A DNA stretch of 64,000 bases from Manduca sexta (Eukaryota; Arthropoda; Insecta; Lepidoptera; Sphingidae), in contig NC_051132.1 of assembly GCF_014839805.1 (NCBI RefSeq), positions 2,356,001 through 2,420,000 on the forward strand. Reading direction: 5' to 3'. The translations under genes and the position numbers were made by a program. Below the pieces are notes generated by a model. It saw nothing but the letters and a program-made list of their open reading frames with translations. It had not been told where the DNA came from and searched no databases. This document shows positions 26,960 to 39,239 of the stretch, one piece after another. How positions within the stretch are numbered: the first letter of the stretch is position 1; every line of letters starts with the position of its first letter.

Positions 26960-29070
26960 TTGCTTTCTGAATTCAAATTATGCGAGTTTTATAGCTAATC
27001 CAAACCTCTCTATAGAATTGTGGATTAGGTGGAAAATACTAGATGACCTGTCACTGTGATTATACTGGTTAAAATATCCTTCAAACGAAACACGATAGTA
27101 CTTAAATAAACACTTCTGTTTAGCGGCAGAAATAGCCAGTAATAAACTATTTCTATCAATAACGTTTTACAAATCTTAGATTTGTAGTAGATACGCTAAC
27201 AAATGTAATATTATAAATATTACTTTCTGTGAAACTTTCCATTTAAGTTCAACCATTTCATATTTTGTATCTAATTATTTTAGCCTTTTTTTACACGACT
27301 ACATAATTTATTATTTTTCGTATTGTACTCGGTCAATGACTTTACTCCTCTTAAACAAAAACTAATTAGAAACTTTTAAATACGATCTGTTAACGCTTGG
27401 ATAATTCTTAATTGTTTTTTAGTTTATTCTGAATCCAATTATGTCATCGGGTTTTTAAATCCGTCGGCTTATTAGTATAATTTAAAAGAATACGAATAAA
27501 ATTATAACTTGCCAAGGACTATTACTCGAAAAAAGATATTAACCAACGTTTATAGTGTGAATCAAAACTTGATAAAAGAAAATGCTTGAATCCAACAGTG
27601 AAACAGATTTGTACTGGAATTATTCTTACAAGGTTTTCTTTTTTCAGTTAATTCGTGATTCCACATTTTTATTGCTTTAAAAATCGTTTCCATTTTATTA
27701 ATGCGGGCTGTATATTTTTGTTCTAAATTAAATTATTTGTTGTATTATATAATCCTTAAAATGGTTGTATAATTTTATGACTAAATCATCATTATAATTC
27801 AAAATGGGCTGTAACTTTTCGATTCCTTCGGCTGACAGAAATTGAAATATATTTTTAAAAGTAACATATTTTGAATTAAGAACTTCGACGTGTTCTTTTG
27901 CCAAAGTACGGTCGTTAGACTATAGCCTGTCCTCTAAGGACGAATAAAAAAAAAGTGTTCTTCTGCCAAATTATTTTAGTTTTTTTGACAAATGTAATAA
28001 TTTATATTCAACTTTACACATCTAGTGCTCACGTATCTACCCACACAATTACATTGTAGTGATAATTAATTAAACACGGACAGACGGCCATTAGTGCGTT
28101 TTAATAAACGAAATTAACTTTTTAACAGTCGCCCGCTGAGCTCGTAAAATTCAATTACAAAGTCAAATTTTAACCACCCTTTAACAGCTAAGATGCACTT
28201 TCATTAGCTTTTCATAACTAAACAGCCGCTGTCACACCGTTGTGTGTTAAAAAAACAATTTAATATCTATGATAGGTAAGTGTAGATTATGTGAAACCAA
28301 AAAAAAAAAAATATATATGTTTTTGTCAATATAATTACACTACAAAGCATTATAATCATAAGACTCAATCTTGATATTTTGGGATTCGGTAGAGAAGATA
28401 GTATACTACGCTGCCTCTATACCGCAGAAAGAAAGTCTTTAAATCAGAAACAAAAGCCATCGTAAAAGGCGTTATGTTTTTTTTATGGCAGTTAAAGAAT
28501 AAAAAAATTTCAACCGCTTAAAAGAAAGACAATCAGAAATAATTTGCATTTCATTATTAATATTGCTCATAAACTCTACAAATCGTGATCTAGTTTCCGA
28601 ACCTCAAAATTCATTAATAAAAAATCTGTAACGGTTTCTTATGTTTACGCATATGTTTTATATTGAAATAAAACTATTTAGGAATTTTGTCGCCGTTATC
28701 TATATTTTTTTATAATTTTCTATTTTTTTTTATAAATTGATTTTTTTTTTGTGATACTCGTTCTTTTACGTATGACTAATAAAAAGTATCGTCGGTGTGA
28801 CATACGGCTTGATTAACATGCAAAGGGTTATGGCGGGCGAAGTTTACAAGACCGATAACATCGCAAGTGACCATCTGCCGATCTTGTGTGGTCAGTGGTC
28901 ACTTCACCACCTTTCCTTTGCAATGTTACACGTATTATAGAGATTCCGTTCACTCGTATATTGCTAAATTGTCTTTTCATGATGAGATATTGATATTTTT
29001 AAAGGTGGTCGATAGTTTTTGAGATTAATTGGAAATAGGTTAAGAAACCACCTTTCCTTTGCAATGTGAG
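26960..29070. other. AT-rich noncoding DNA, no gene seen
   Basis: Nothing coding. A 21-bp direct repeat (accacctttcctttgcaatg plus t) occurs at about 28908 and 29047, 139 bp apart, just before the 29075 dispersed repeat. Confidence 0.5.
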
Positions 29071-29074
29071 CAGT

Positions 29075-29300
29075 ATTGAGTAAACGAGCTTGCCGTTCGC
29101 CTGATGGTAAGCGATACGACCGCCCATAAACAGCAGAAACACCATCCAACACCTTGAATGATAAAGTATTGTTCGGTATTCCACTGCGCTCGCCATCCTG
29201 AGACATGAGATATTAAGTCTTATTATATCCAGTAGTTACACTGGTTACAATGTCCTTCAAACCGGAACACAACAGTGACTACACACTGCTGCTTTACCTT
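29075..29300 (+). repeat. Dispersed repeat, 'gatggtaagcgatacgac' family
   Basis: Nearly complete copy: gcctgatggtaagcgatacg, then cgctcgccatcctgagacat, then ccttcaaaccggaacacaac. Overlapping open frames on both strands come from the repeat and are not called as genes. Confidence 0.65.
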
Positions 29301-30384
29301 TTTTACGAAGTACCAATATTTCAAACACCTACACAATTAATCCATTATCCACATTTAAAATATAAATAAAACTAAATAAAATTAACTCCCACCATAAGCA
29401 TAAAAAACTCGATTATAAAAATGAAGTGATGCGCGTAGATTTGAATCGATATAAAAAGTATCGATTACAACTCGGTACATTTGATCGCAATCGACTGTTT
29501 GGTGATGTTTATCTTCTGTATCATGTTACTATTAAATATTGCGGCGAAAATAACCACGGTTGGCCATTTTCTATCGTCACGCATTTAATAATTTTTTTTG
29601 GAATGATGGGTAGGTTAGCAGCTGTATTTGTAATTGATGAAGTCAATTTAGAATGCTTTGAAGTGATAGTGAAATTTATTCTAGTTATGAGAATTACATG
29701 AAGATTATAAGTTCGGTTACTTTTAACCGACAAAAAAATAAAGTTAGATAATGATTTATATACTCAGTACGTTAAAAATATTTTAACAAAAATTGCAAAG
29801 TAAATGAAGTTTTATCAAACAGATGTGGCAAAATGATTTGCTTTATTCCCATGTTCATTTTTGATTAAGTTAATAAAATATTGTTAATTATAAATTCGAA
29901 CGAACTCATCGGTGGGCCATAAACAACAGTTTTTTTTTACAAAATCATGGATTCGTGTATTTAGTACATTTACTTTGTCACGTGTACAAAATCGCGAAAT
30001 AAAGTTAATTAGATATATAATAATCGCTTTAAACGCGACGGTTATAAAGTTAAATTTTTTACGGTTGGTGTGGCACCGGGCGACCACTAACGTAATGGTT
30101 AATTTTAACTTCATTGTATCACGTTATGGTTAACTATCTATAGATATGGCCTTGTTTGATTACGGACTATTGCTACCTGGCCATAAATAATGATATCTAT
30201 TGGTATTTATGTGGTTACTGAAAACCAGCGCTACGTTGTGGCTCACATCGCAACACAGCATTTTGCTGAGCTGGTTACTTAATTGTCACATAGCAGTCGT
30301 GTTGCGCTGCACTTGCATTATGTATTGAATGCACCAGATGTGACAATAAACCTCTATTTCTTTCTTTCTATTTACTTACTTAAG

Positions 30385-30450
30385 ACTGAGATAGTTGGCG
30401 CTCACTTGGGGAGGCCTACGTTCAGCAGTAGAAAGCGACAAGCTGATTAA
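30385..30450 (+). mobile_element. RTE-clade LINE 3' fragment, short (contig 2)
   Basis: About 65 bp: cactt-gggga-ggcctacgttcagcag, then gacaagctgattaattt. It matches the last codons and tail of the other RTE fragments. The contig 3 allele is at about 63741-63806, minus strand. Confidence 0.5.
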
Positions 30451-30670
30451 TTTACTTGCTTTTTCAATCACTTCAATTGACTGAAGGAATAACTGTCCAA
30501 TAAAGTAGAATGTCGTCTTAATACATTAACTAAAACCAGGATATTTCGATATCTGTGACAGCCAATACCATTACACATATACTTTCAGAAAACTAAACAT
30601 TTGGAACGAATGAAATGAAGTCTAAATAATTTTTAAGTATACCAACATAAAGTCTAATTTTCAAAAGGGT

Positions 30671-30931
30671 ATGCTAAGATGTCTCATCCTTTCTTCACAC
30701 TTTCCACCTCATAATGTCCGAGGCAATATTGCGATCAGTCAACTACTAAACAAAGGCTTCTCCCAAAAACCTTTAGACATTGCCATACAACAAAACAATC
30801 TCAATTGGTTTCTGAATAAAGATACTATCACAAATAATCGATCATCCCATCACTGTCAAACCAAAGCACACGCAAACAGCTTTATACTAGTAAATACGCA
30901 TAAAATAGCCGACAAATTGCATACACTTTAA
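30671..30931 (+). other. Conserved 86-codon ORF upstream of Hmx (contig 2; also 63262-63522 minus on contig 3)
   Basis: ATG-initiated, MLRCLILSSHFPPHNVRGN..., with identical protein in both haplotypes, 1.7 kb upstream of exon 1 in the same orientation. Asn/His/Gln-rich, no signal peptide or domain I recognise. The next 150 bp (30960-31110) are CpG-richer (gtgtgtcgacggttgatcc, cacgcggcgattcaactgc) and could be a regulatory element. I would not call a gene without RNA evidence. Confidence 0.2.
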
Positions 30932-31567
30932 ACTCCATACAAACAGTTTACGGATCAAATGGTCGTTTTATGGTGTGTCGACGGTTGATCCAACACGCGG
31001 CGATTCAACTGCGCCGCTGACAACCTGGAACCGATATGTTAATTTTATTGAAATCATTTCGATATGCGTGAAATGTTGAGCGGTAATGAGCTTTGCATGA
31101 AATGGTCAATGAATGGTGTTGATTGATTGAAACGTTTCGATTTACGCAAGTATTGCGTCAATCGTCAGTTTTTTGTGTTTTAATACATACATACTTATAG
31201 TTAAACATATTTATAGTTAAGACGCTTTCTGCTGAATGATTGGTGTGTTGTTGCAATAGTCTGATATTTTTTATGGACTTCACTTTACTTAGCATCGTCC
31301 AGTAAAGCCACTTTGTCGAGCCAAAAAAACACGGTTTGAGTTTTGTTTGCGTCAAGTCTAACTAGTGTTTCTTTTTTGTACAAAATATTTATAGATATGC
31401 ATTTTCGATGTCATTTTGTTATAGGGTATGTCGTACTCGCACAGTTTATAATTTATTAGGCTTTAAGATCCCCTTCCTAACTCTAATTACAACTCCCTTA
31501 CCCACAAGCAAACACTGCTTTTACCAAATCATTGCTAATACAGTGTATATTTTTTTTATTGCTTTGA

Positions 31568-31725
31568 ATGACGAGACGAGCTTGCCTTTGGCCTGATGGT
31601 AAGCGATACGACAGTCATAAATAGCAGAAACACTATCACAGTATTGTTTGGTATTCCACTGCGCTCGCCATCCTGAGACATGAGATGTTTACTCTTATTA
31701 TGTCCTGTAGTTACACTGGCTACGA
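31568..31725 (+). repeat. Dispersed repeat, 'gatggtaagcgatacgac' family, internally shortened (contig 2)
   Basis: Same family, with part of the middle deleted between cagaaacactatc and acagtattg. It lies 0.85 kb upstream of Hmx exon 1 in the gene's orientation. Confidence 0.6.
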
Positions 31726-32396
31726 TTTTAAATATATTTTAAAGATCTGCATAGTGTTAATGCTTTAAAAAAGGTTTCTCTATTACGTTCAGCCCTTCTG
31801 CTCTAACCTGCTATATTATATACTGAAATGTAGTAAAATGTTACCCAAAACCCGGCCTTAAAGACAAATCCTATTACAATCTGATAACATATATCCAATT
31901 CCTTTAAAAATCCATATCAATAAGATTAGATTCTTAAGATTTGCAAACATTCTCATTTATTATTCATCAAGCAGACAATAGGGGCGGGCAGGCACCCTCG
32001 ATAATAGCAAAGCCTTAGGGACCGGCTCGAATAAAGCTAAGAACAATAACGCACTTAAATATCGTGAATTATATATGCCATGGATCTTGGGAGTGGAGTT
32101 GGCGAGTTTGCGCGGTGACTTATCTATCTAATATAAGGCTATTTAGGTTCTTTAATAGTATTATTATATATTTTGGACTTGTTATATCTGAAACAGAATG
32201 AAGATTATTTATTGGTTATACAATTAAGTACCCAGGGTAGGCCTAAGGTTTTAGAGTGATGAGCGCTTTGCAATGCTACGCCGTTTTATCTATTCTTTAG
32301 GGTGGTGTTGCTATTTGTAGACAGGCGTAATGATCTATTTCTTTCATCATCAGGTTGGATATATAAATATTTATTATTAAATCATATAAATCGTAA

Positions 32397-32520
32397 GCGG
32401 CGATAGCCTCGTTGGGTGTGGAACGGACTGCCAAGACGAATGTCCACAGGTTCAAATCCCAAGGGCACACACCTCTGACTTTTCTAAAATTATGTGTGTA
32501 TTCTTTGTATCTTTTAGAAT
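32397..32520 (+). mobile_element. SINE family 1, 5' half, just upstream of Hmx exon 1 (contig 2)
   Basis: Begins gcggcgatagcctcgttggg with a recognisable A box and a B box (GGTTCAAATCCC). It is truncated after the tRNA-like head. It ends about 60 bp before the Hmx exon, in the same orientation as Hmx. Its allele on contig 3 is at about 61680-61800. Confidence 0.75.
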
Positions 32521-32577
32521 ATCTTTTAGATTGGATCGTTTTCTAAAACCAAAGTAAAGAATTTCTTTTCTTCCCAG

Positions 32578-32600
32578 CCAGAGATGCCACAGTGATCACC
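32578..32600 (+). other. Hmx: 5' UTR part of Hmx exon 1 with splice acceptor (contig 2 allele)
   Basis: Same 23-nt leader as on contig 3. It has a polypyrimidine tract and cag acceptor ending at 32577, and the short uORF at 32584-32595. Confidence 0.6.
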
Positions 32601-32887
32601 ATGGATTCGCCAGTTTCATCTCAAGACGACCGCGACATCGAGGTGAACGTGGTCTCTGGCGCCAGCAGCCCGGACATTACCTCCTCACCTACTAGAAACG
32701 AGCAGAAGAGCCCCTTCTACGAGCTCAAGAAGGACAAAGAAGAGAAGGCGACTGGCAGCGCGCCGTACACTAGCTTCTCAATAAGTTCGATTCTGAACAG
32801 AGCGGAGCCGAGGCGGGAATCGAATGTGCTGGAAGCGGCGTTGGCTGCCAATCATTTCGGGAACGCCAATGATGCTATGTTGTCCAG
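32601..32887 (+). CDS. Hmx: Hmx coding exon 1, second allele (contig 2)
   Basis: Same 95-codon exon as the contig 3 copy but on the plus strand, because contig 2 is inverted relative to contig 3. The encoded protein is identical. I see two third-position differences: 32672 (Pro, CCG here versus CCA) and 32762 (Ala, GCG here versus GCC). The donor at 32888 is gtaaga. No exon 2 or homeobox follows downstream on contig 2 before it ends at 40560, so this exon is an orphan in the assembly as given. Identical protein with only synonymous changes fits two alleles of one gene rather than a diverged paralogue. Confidence 0.88.
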
Positions 32888-32919
32888 GTAAGATTATTTG
32901 TTGCTCACCTCATGTACAT

Positions 32920-33243
32920 GAAAGCGGTTATAGTTTAGGTGTTTGTGGAACGGACGAACGGACGAATGACCGAAGGTTTAAATCCCAAGGGCAAAGACCT
33001 CTGACTTTTCTAAAATTATGTGTGTATTCTTTGTGAATTATCACTTGACTTAACGGTGAAGGAAAACTTCGGAGGAAACCTGCATATCTAAGAAGTTCTC
33101 TATAGGAATTTTGAGGGTATGTGAAGTCTACCAATGCACACTAAGCCAGCGTAAGGCCTAATCCCTCTCAGTAGTAGTGCAGGCCCGTGCCTAGCAGTGG
33201 GACAGTGTCTAATACAGGGCTGATATTATTATTATAATACATA
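32920..33243 (+). mobile_element. SINE family 1, full-length copy at the start of Hmx intron 1 (contig 2)
   Basis: Starts about 33 bp after the exon 1 donor, same orientation as Hmx. The head is mutated (A box degenerate, B box GGTTTAAATCCC). The body and the tail (CAGGGCTGATATTATTATTA) are clear. The allele on contig 3 lies at about 60945-61270. Confidence 0.75.
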
Positions 33244-33729
33244 TATGTGAAGGAGGTAATGAGAATCAAACCTAGTTAACATCTAAACATCTCCACAATC
33301 AAGGAATTCTTTTCATAATGATTTTGTTCCTGAAATATATTTGGTGGCAAATAAAGAAGTGGCTCCTATCTCATGGTTCAGCTTCCTCTGCGTCAAATTT
33401 TATCAAAATCAGTTCAGTGGTTTTGTAAAAGCTGAACGGATTGTGGATAATTAAGATTTACAAAGTGGAAACTTACAATAAAACTTAAGTCTACGCGATA
33501 TAAAGCTCGGTTAAAATTAACTTATCGCTTACTTTAACGGTTTAAGAGTTGAACTATGCGCTTAAAGTTATTTGTATTTAGCATAGGCTAGGGTTAACCC
33601 GATCTTGAAGCCTCGTTTACACCGCTGTTAGCCAAGCCGCAAACTGTTGTGTGCTTCGTTTGATGCAGTTCACTCGGATAGTTACTGACTGGATAGCAGA
33701 TACCAGTGGCAAACACACAACATCACGCA

Positions 33730-33962
33730 TGCATGCATGTATGTATGCAGAGGCGCAACCACGGCACCCACTTTTCGCCAAATGTATCCCCTTGATGTGA
33801 TAGGGGGCGAGTCTATCACCATATCGGGCACCTATTCAAGACTCTGAGCTGATACTGACCAAAGAAACTCAAATATCACTTTGCCCGACTCGGGATATAA
33901 ACCCAGAACCTCAGAGTGCTGTCGTACTGCGCATCCAGCACAACTACGCCACCAGTGGCAAT
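33730..33962 (-). mobile_element. tRNA-derived SINE family 2 (contig 2)
   Basis: The reverse complement starts ggtggcgtagttgtgctgg and has a B-box-like GGTTCTGGGTTTATATCCC. It ends with a run of CATG/CATA repeats. This family is different from family 1. The contig 3 allele is at 60238-60470. Confidence 0.6.
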
Positions 33963-33964
33963 TT

Positions 33965-34100
33965 ATGTTGAATTTTTGTAGAAATTAATTATTATCGGAA
34001 CGATTTACAGACCGCATTTATGTATTAGTAGTATTTTATGTATTATTAGTAGGTATATGTTGTGTCGGGATCCCTTTCCGAAATTTTCATCTTTCACTGG
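33965..34100 (+). repeat. Dispersed repeat, 'tgttgtgtcgggttcc' family (contig 2)
   Basis: Contains cggaacgatttacagaccgc and tgttgtgtcgggatcccttt. It directly follows the SINE family 2 copy. The contig 3 allele is at 60115-60240. Confidence 0.5.
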
Positions 34101-34904
34101 TAGATACTGTGAGAAGATGTCTATTGTAAATACTGAAGTCCGTACTAGGATAGATTGCGCAGTCACAGGTACTTAATGGTTATATTATTTAATTGAAAAG
34201 TCGACATCATTAACAATTACAGTTTTTATCTGTTTTATTGTGAGTTTAAAAATGCTGTTTTATTTATTGTATTAAAATTCTCTTGGGGCTTATTAATAAA
34301 GTATATTAGACAACACATTAATACCTAATTTGGATGATTAATACAAGCATTTTTATGTAAAAGCGCTATTAACATTACTTGACCAACGCTAAATGTTTTA
34401 AAGGTTTAACAGTAATGGTTAATTAAAAAAAATATATAGTTCAAATGACGTAAATGCTAAACGCTACCCAATTAATTTTAAAGGTTTTATCAAACTTCAC
34501 ACCTAAAATAATTAATTACTAATAATTTGTTAAATATTTTTTTATTTAAACAATATTAATTCAAACAATATTATATACACTTATGACAATTCAAGGTCAT
34601 TGACCTTTCACGCCAGCAGACGGGCGAGTCGAGCCACTGTCCCGTTCAAACGCGTGGAGATCGCTCGCAGATTAAGTTGAGCTAATGGCCATAGCGCGGT
34701 CAGGATCTAATCGATTCTCAGTGTTATCCCACCAACGTCGGTTAGCGTACAAGTGGACGGTCACTGGATACTGAATGGTTTAGTTTAAACGAAGCACCTG
34801 TGAACCTTTCAGCTTTGTAATAAGGATTTTTAATCAGTTTTTTATGTAAGCACATCAAAGTATTATAATAGATCTATCGATGGCGGCGTTGGGTCTAATT
34901 CAAT

Positions 34905-35112
34905 ATGAAGATCAAAGATGTTTGATTTTTTACGTTTATGCGAATGTTAGACATGGAAATAAAACTATTTTGCGGGTTTCGGAGGTGTTGGTTATCAGAA
35001 AAATCAAAGGTACAATACACCTCAGTCCGCCCCGTAAACACGAATGCTGCAAAGTCTTCGAAACGTCGGAAAATTACAATAAAAAAACCGCGATAAAATC
35101 CCAAAAATAGTT
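34905..35112 (-). repeat. Dispersed repeat, 'ccgacgtttcgaa' family (contig 2)
   Basis: The reverse complement carries tccgacgtttcgaagacttt and a cgtttttgg-type tail. A 76-residue open frame over it is not a gene. The contig 3 allele is at 59093-59300. Confidence 0.55.
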
Positions 35113-35769
35113 TTATCAAATATCAAAAATGATATTATTGTTTTCTCAAGCTACCCCATAATAAGTTTCTATGAGAAATTACACAATAAAAAATATAACT
35201 TGGAGAAATAAGTCACCAAAACTATTGGAAACCCATTGGCATCAAACAAAGAACCTAAGACAGAACAAATAACAAAAATCAACACCGCGAAACTTACAAA
35301 AATAAACCTCGAAAAACTAACGAAACAAAACTTTGTACACGGCTTTTATCCGTTTAATACGCGTAACATCATTACCCCATCTAATCAGAGTACCGACGAC
35401 CCTTTTATCTGCCGACACGGCATAAACGGCGAGATTGGGGTACAGTGGCTATATTGAGTAACAAATTAGGGACTGGACGGCTGTCGTGTAAGACATGACG
35501 AGGATGGTGGCGAATACTGAGGCTTTATGTTGATGGGGTTTTTGATTACTTATGTGTGTAAGCGACTTGGAGGTCAAGGTTTCTTGTTTAGTTAGTGTGG
35601 TTTTGTGCTACGTTTTAGTTATTATATCCTCAAGGGGGACTTCGCATTGGACATCGGTTATAACAGCTGAGCAAGTCATTTTACGCCATAATGGCCGACA
35701 AGCTGGCCTATATTAGTAACTAGATTCGAAATCTGACTCCAATCAACTGATAATTTTCCTATTTGAGAC

Positions 35770-35840
35770 AGACATTAATCCCCCCGTAACCACGAAGGCT
35801 GAAAAGTCTTCACGGTCACGAGGGGGGGGGGGTAATGTCT
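35770..35840. mobile_element. 71-bp inverted-repeat insertion present only on contig 2
   Basis: Ends AGACATTA(A)TCCCCCC and GGGGGGTAATGTCT are inverted repeats. The centre (cacgaaggctgaaaagtctt) resembles the 'ccgacgtttcgaa' family core. The contig 3 allele (about 58405-58425) lacks it and reads aagaaaatgtctaaaattc. The right end carries an 11-G run. Element class unknown. Confidence 0.55.
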
Positions 35841-38800
35841 AACATTCGCATAAACATAAGAAATCATTACGCAAAAACTGAATTCTGAAACTGAATTCAT
35901 GACCTGCTCGAGTTATAAGAAAATCTCTCCTCGTTTCAGTCTCAAAACTACATAAATCAACAACTTTTCTCATTTGTCTCAAAAACAAAATGGCGCCAAA
36001 GTCAACGCACATTTTACATGGCTACATCTTTTAATTCAACACAAGCCGAGACACCCCATTTGTATTCTAAACAAGCAGCTGTGAGCAATGTAAACGTCTT
36101 TATTCCCACTTTCTTTGTGCCCTTAATTACGCCGCGAGTGACGGAGGGACATTTTGTGACGTTGTAAACGATCTGTCATCTTGAAGCCAATACAACTTTT
36201 TGTTAATTAGCCTGTTTATCTTTGTCCCTTCGTCTTAAGATGAAAAATTCTAATCTTATTTTTTTTTCTTTGGAGTCGTCCAAGATTTCAAGTTTGAAAA
36301 TGGAATGCTTGTAAGAAATAGGAATTTATTTGTGGCTGACTCTGCAGACAGTCTTGTTTAAATAAAGAGGCTGGCTGACCAAGGTGGTAACGGTGTCTCG
36401 GAAAAATTTATGCGAAAGGGCTTTATTTCATGCTAATACTGCTGAAGATCTTACAAATCCTATCCTCTTCCCTAATTCCCCCTTTTTGACTTCCGTTCAC
36501 CCACTTATCACTCCTATTTAGGGACAATGAAAAAAAATTCTCATTGTCTGAACGTTCAATAGCTTCAGTAATCACCTATCTGACTTAATTGATCACCTAC
36601 CCCATTTTTAAAAAACCTACCTTGGTTATAATAGTCCGATATAAGCCTATCAATAAAACTCTTATAGTAATCCTTCAATGAAAGATCTCCAATAAAAATA
36701 CATTGGGGTAAATACCCCTGTGAATGAAATGCATTATTTACAAATAACTATAAAAGATTTTCACTGGTGAGGTAAAATTATAAAACATTACTTAATGGGG
36801 TAGGTATACGAATAAAAAGGGTAAGTCTGCCCTCAGGCGCGGATCAAGGGGACATCGTAAATAACTCGAAAAACATATAATATGGGATCAAGCGGGATTC
36901 GTCTGGAAGATAGTGGGTCTGTGATTTGTGTTGACGCGCGGGGTTTACTGCTGGCAGATCTTTGAGATAGTTTATAAGTATTTAGTTGAGAAGCCACAAA
37001 GCAAATAGACCTCAGAATTTGTGATGTAAAAATTTCAAAGAAAAGTGTGTATTTAAAAATTTATGTATTATTACAGTGCTGACAAAAGGTAACAGAAATT
37101 TAAAATAAAAAATAATATCGATAGTTTAATTGTTACTCTATTATTTACTGAAATGTTTTGCAATACTAGTAAAGATGTAAGAACCAATAGAGTATATCGC
37201 TCCGACGGCCGACGGCTTGCGAAGCTTGGAAACATTCTGCTATTATGGTGTATGTGTGTATCATTTTTTTACTTTTTATTGCTAAGATTTCCATATGACT
37301 GAAGTATAGAAGACGAGCACACGAGACCGTCTACTGTCCGTTAACTATAGCAACAATAACAACACTTTTAATTATTAAGCTCTGAATGGCTTTTATAACG
37401 ATACGATGTTAAATGTAGTCTTATCACATTGAATGATTATGTAACACCGAAATATTATGAATTATTGGTAAATTAATTTAATCCAAATAATCCAAGACAC
37501 TTCATGGGAATTTATATAAATTTATTTTTCACGCTACCAAAGCTTACAAGCTTAAGTAAAATCTTAAATATGAAAGTTTGTACACTGAAATTCACATATC
37601 AACCCTTCGATGGTGCCGCCCGAAATCTCCGCGTGTGGCCCGTGGGGCGTTGCAATCTGCCTACTTTTCCCGCTCCGACAAAATGTAAATAATTTAACAA
37701 CTTACCCCATGGTGCAAGTTGTAAGATTATGGGTTTATTGTTTACTGCGTACTATTTCCAAACTGTTTCGGTAAAATTTTACGCCATATTTATTACTAGG
37801 CATTATAAGATGTCTCTGGACTCTAACGTTTAGTCAGTGTTAGGGGATAGTATTTGCCATTAAATAACGTCAAAAATTTAACCGGTCTCAAATGTGACAG
37901 CAGACATAAAAATACCCCAATGTTAATTAAAAAAACATTTAAAGTAATGTATCACTGCAAACATTAACAAATTACCCCAAGCATTCGTAAAATGTAACCG
38001 CACCTACTGGGGCAAATTGTCTCAACCACTCCGTACACTCCTTGAGTTAGGGTGGGGTACTTACGTACTTATCGGTTTAGACGATTTGATATAAGGGGCT
38101 TGTTGATTTTTACGATGGAATGTACTTAAGTTTGCACTTTGGGGTTGGCTCGGCGATGTAAAGATTTCTATATAAATATCTTTGTGGATTTCCATTGCTA
38201 TGTAAACTTTAATGTTTCATACATTGCATACAAGTGATAGTTTTGAATTTAGTTTTATGGATTTGTTTGTTTCCTTTACTCAGTAATTATCTTTTTTTTG
38301 TAATCTTTAAGACTGGCTGTTAAAATAATTCGAAGGAAAACTTCTATATAGTGACGAGTTAAAATAAAATATTGAAACAAAATCTGCGTATAATGAGAAA
38401 TAAAATGACGTAGATGGACTTATTTTTTAATTTCAATAGAATGTTTGTTAGAAAAATAGATAACGAAACAAAGGGATACATAATACAAGGAGTATTATCA
38501 TTTCATGATAATATGAGATATTCCACGTACTTATAATATAAACATAATATTATGACGTAGTCATGAATAGTCATGAAAATACTACGAAAAATAATAAATT
38601 TACCACAAATATTACTAATAATTTCCATTAGCGTTTATTTAAGAATAAAAGCAGAATAAACACCCTCTTAAGCGATGAGAATATTTAATCCGGTGGTAAC
38701 TGGCTAAATTAAGATATTTAACGTCGGACCGTTGTACTAAAAAGCCATTTGCCGGAGTGTCATCTCAGAGTAAAATAGAAAAGGAGCTTTTAAAACGAGA

Positions 38801-38976
38801 ATACCCTATCCGAACTAACAAAAGACTCCCGTGTCGCTTGCACGGACAACGGATACAACTAAACACTTTAAGCTATAAAAGCGAGCACAAACGGCATTAT
38901 TAGTAACAAGTGAAAAGTGTCGAGCGACGCGCCACGGCGCCGCGGCAAAAAGAGCTCCAGAACGCTCGGCATCGAT

Positions 38977-39126
38977 TTTTATAACCTCCGGGGGGAGGCG
39001 GGGTTACCGCGACGGCCAATCAGAGCGCGGTGAGCCAACCAATCACGCGGCGGCGTCGCAACGTTCCGATTTCAAACGTGTAATGGAATTTGTGCGGGAG
39101 AAGTTCTGCCGGATTACCCGGCCAAT
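38977..39126 (-). promoter_or_regulatory. Same CCAAT/GC-box/TATA block, contig 2 allele
   Basis: Inverted copy of the contig 3 element. TATAAAA is read on the minus strand at 38983-38977, the GC box (GGCGGGG) is at 38997-39003, and CCAAT boxes are at 39016, 39039 and 39122. All motifs are retained in both haplotypes. The G run beside the GC box is longer here (six versus four). Confidence 0.42.
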
Positions 39127-39239
39127 GTAGATCGGTAGCGGGGCCTTTTAGACCCCTTATTGATTTACCGCGCGCCCTTATTTTTGATGGGCTAATTATT
39201 GTTTGTTGCGCCTTTTTAGAGTTTTCTCTCTCGCCTTGG

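Larger units (their letters stand above)
29301..32396. other. Hmx 5' flank on contig 2
   Basis: Noncoding apart from the doubtful 86-codon frame. A GC-box-containing patch near 31980-32035 (aggggcgggcaggcaccctc) lies 0.6 kb upstream of exon 1 and could belong to a promoter or enhancer. The open frames at 29426-29701 and 29884-30133 have no support. The matching contig 3 DNA is 61801-64000. Confidence 0.4.
33244..38930. other. Hmx intron 1 on contig 2 (matches 55330-60944 of contig 3)
   Basis: Intronic, with the listed repeats. A well-preserved CpG-richer segment at 34600-34820 (cgggcgagtcgagccactgt, ccaacgtcggttagcgtaca; contig 3 59400-59625) is a candidate enhancer. No exon seen. Confidence 0.45.
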
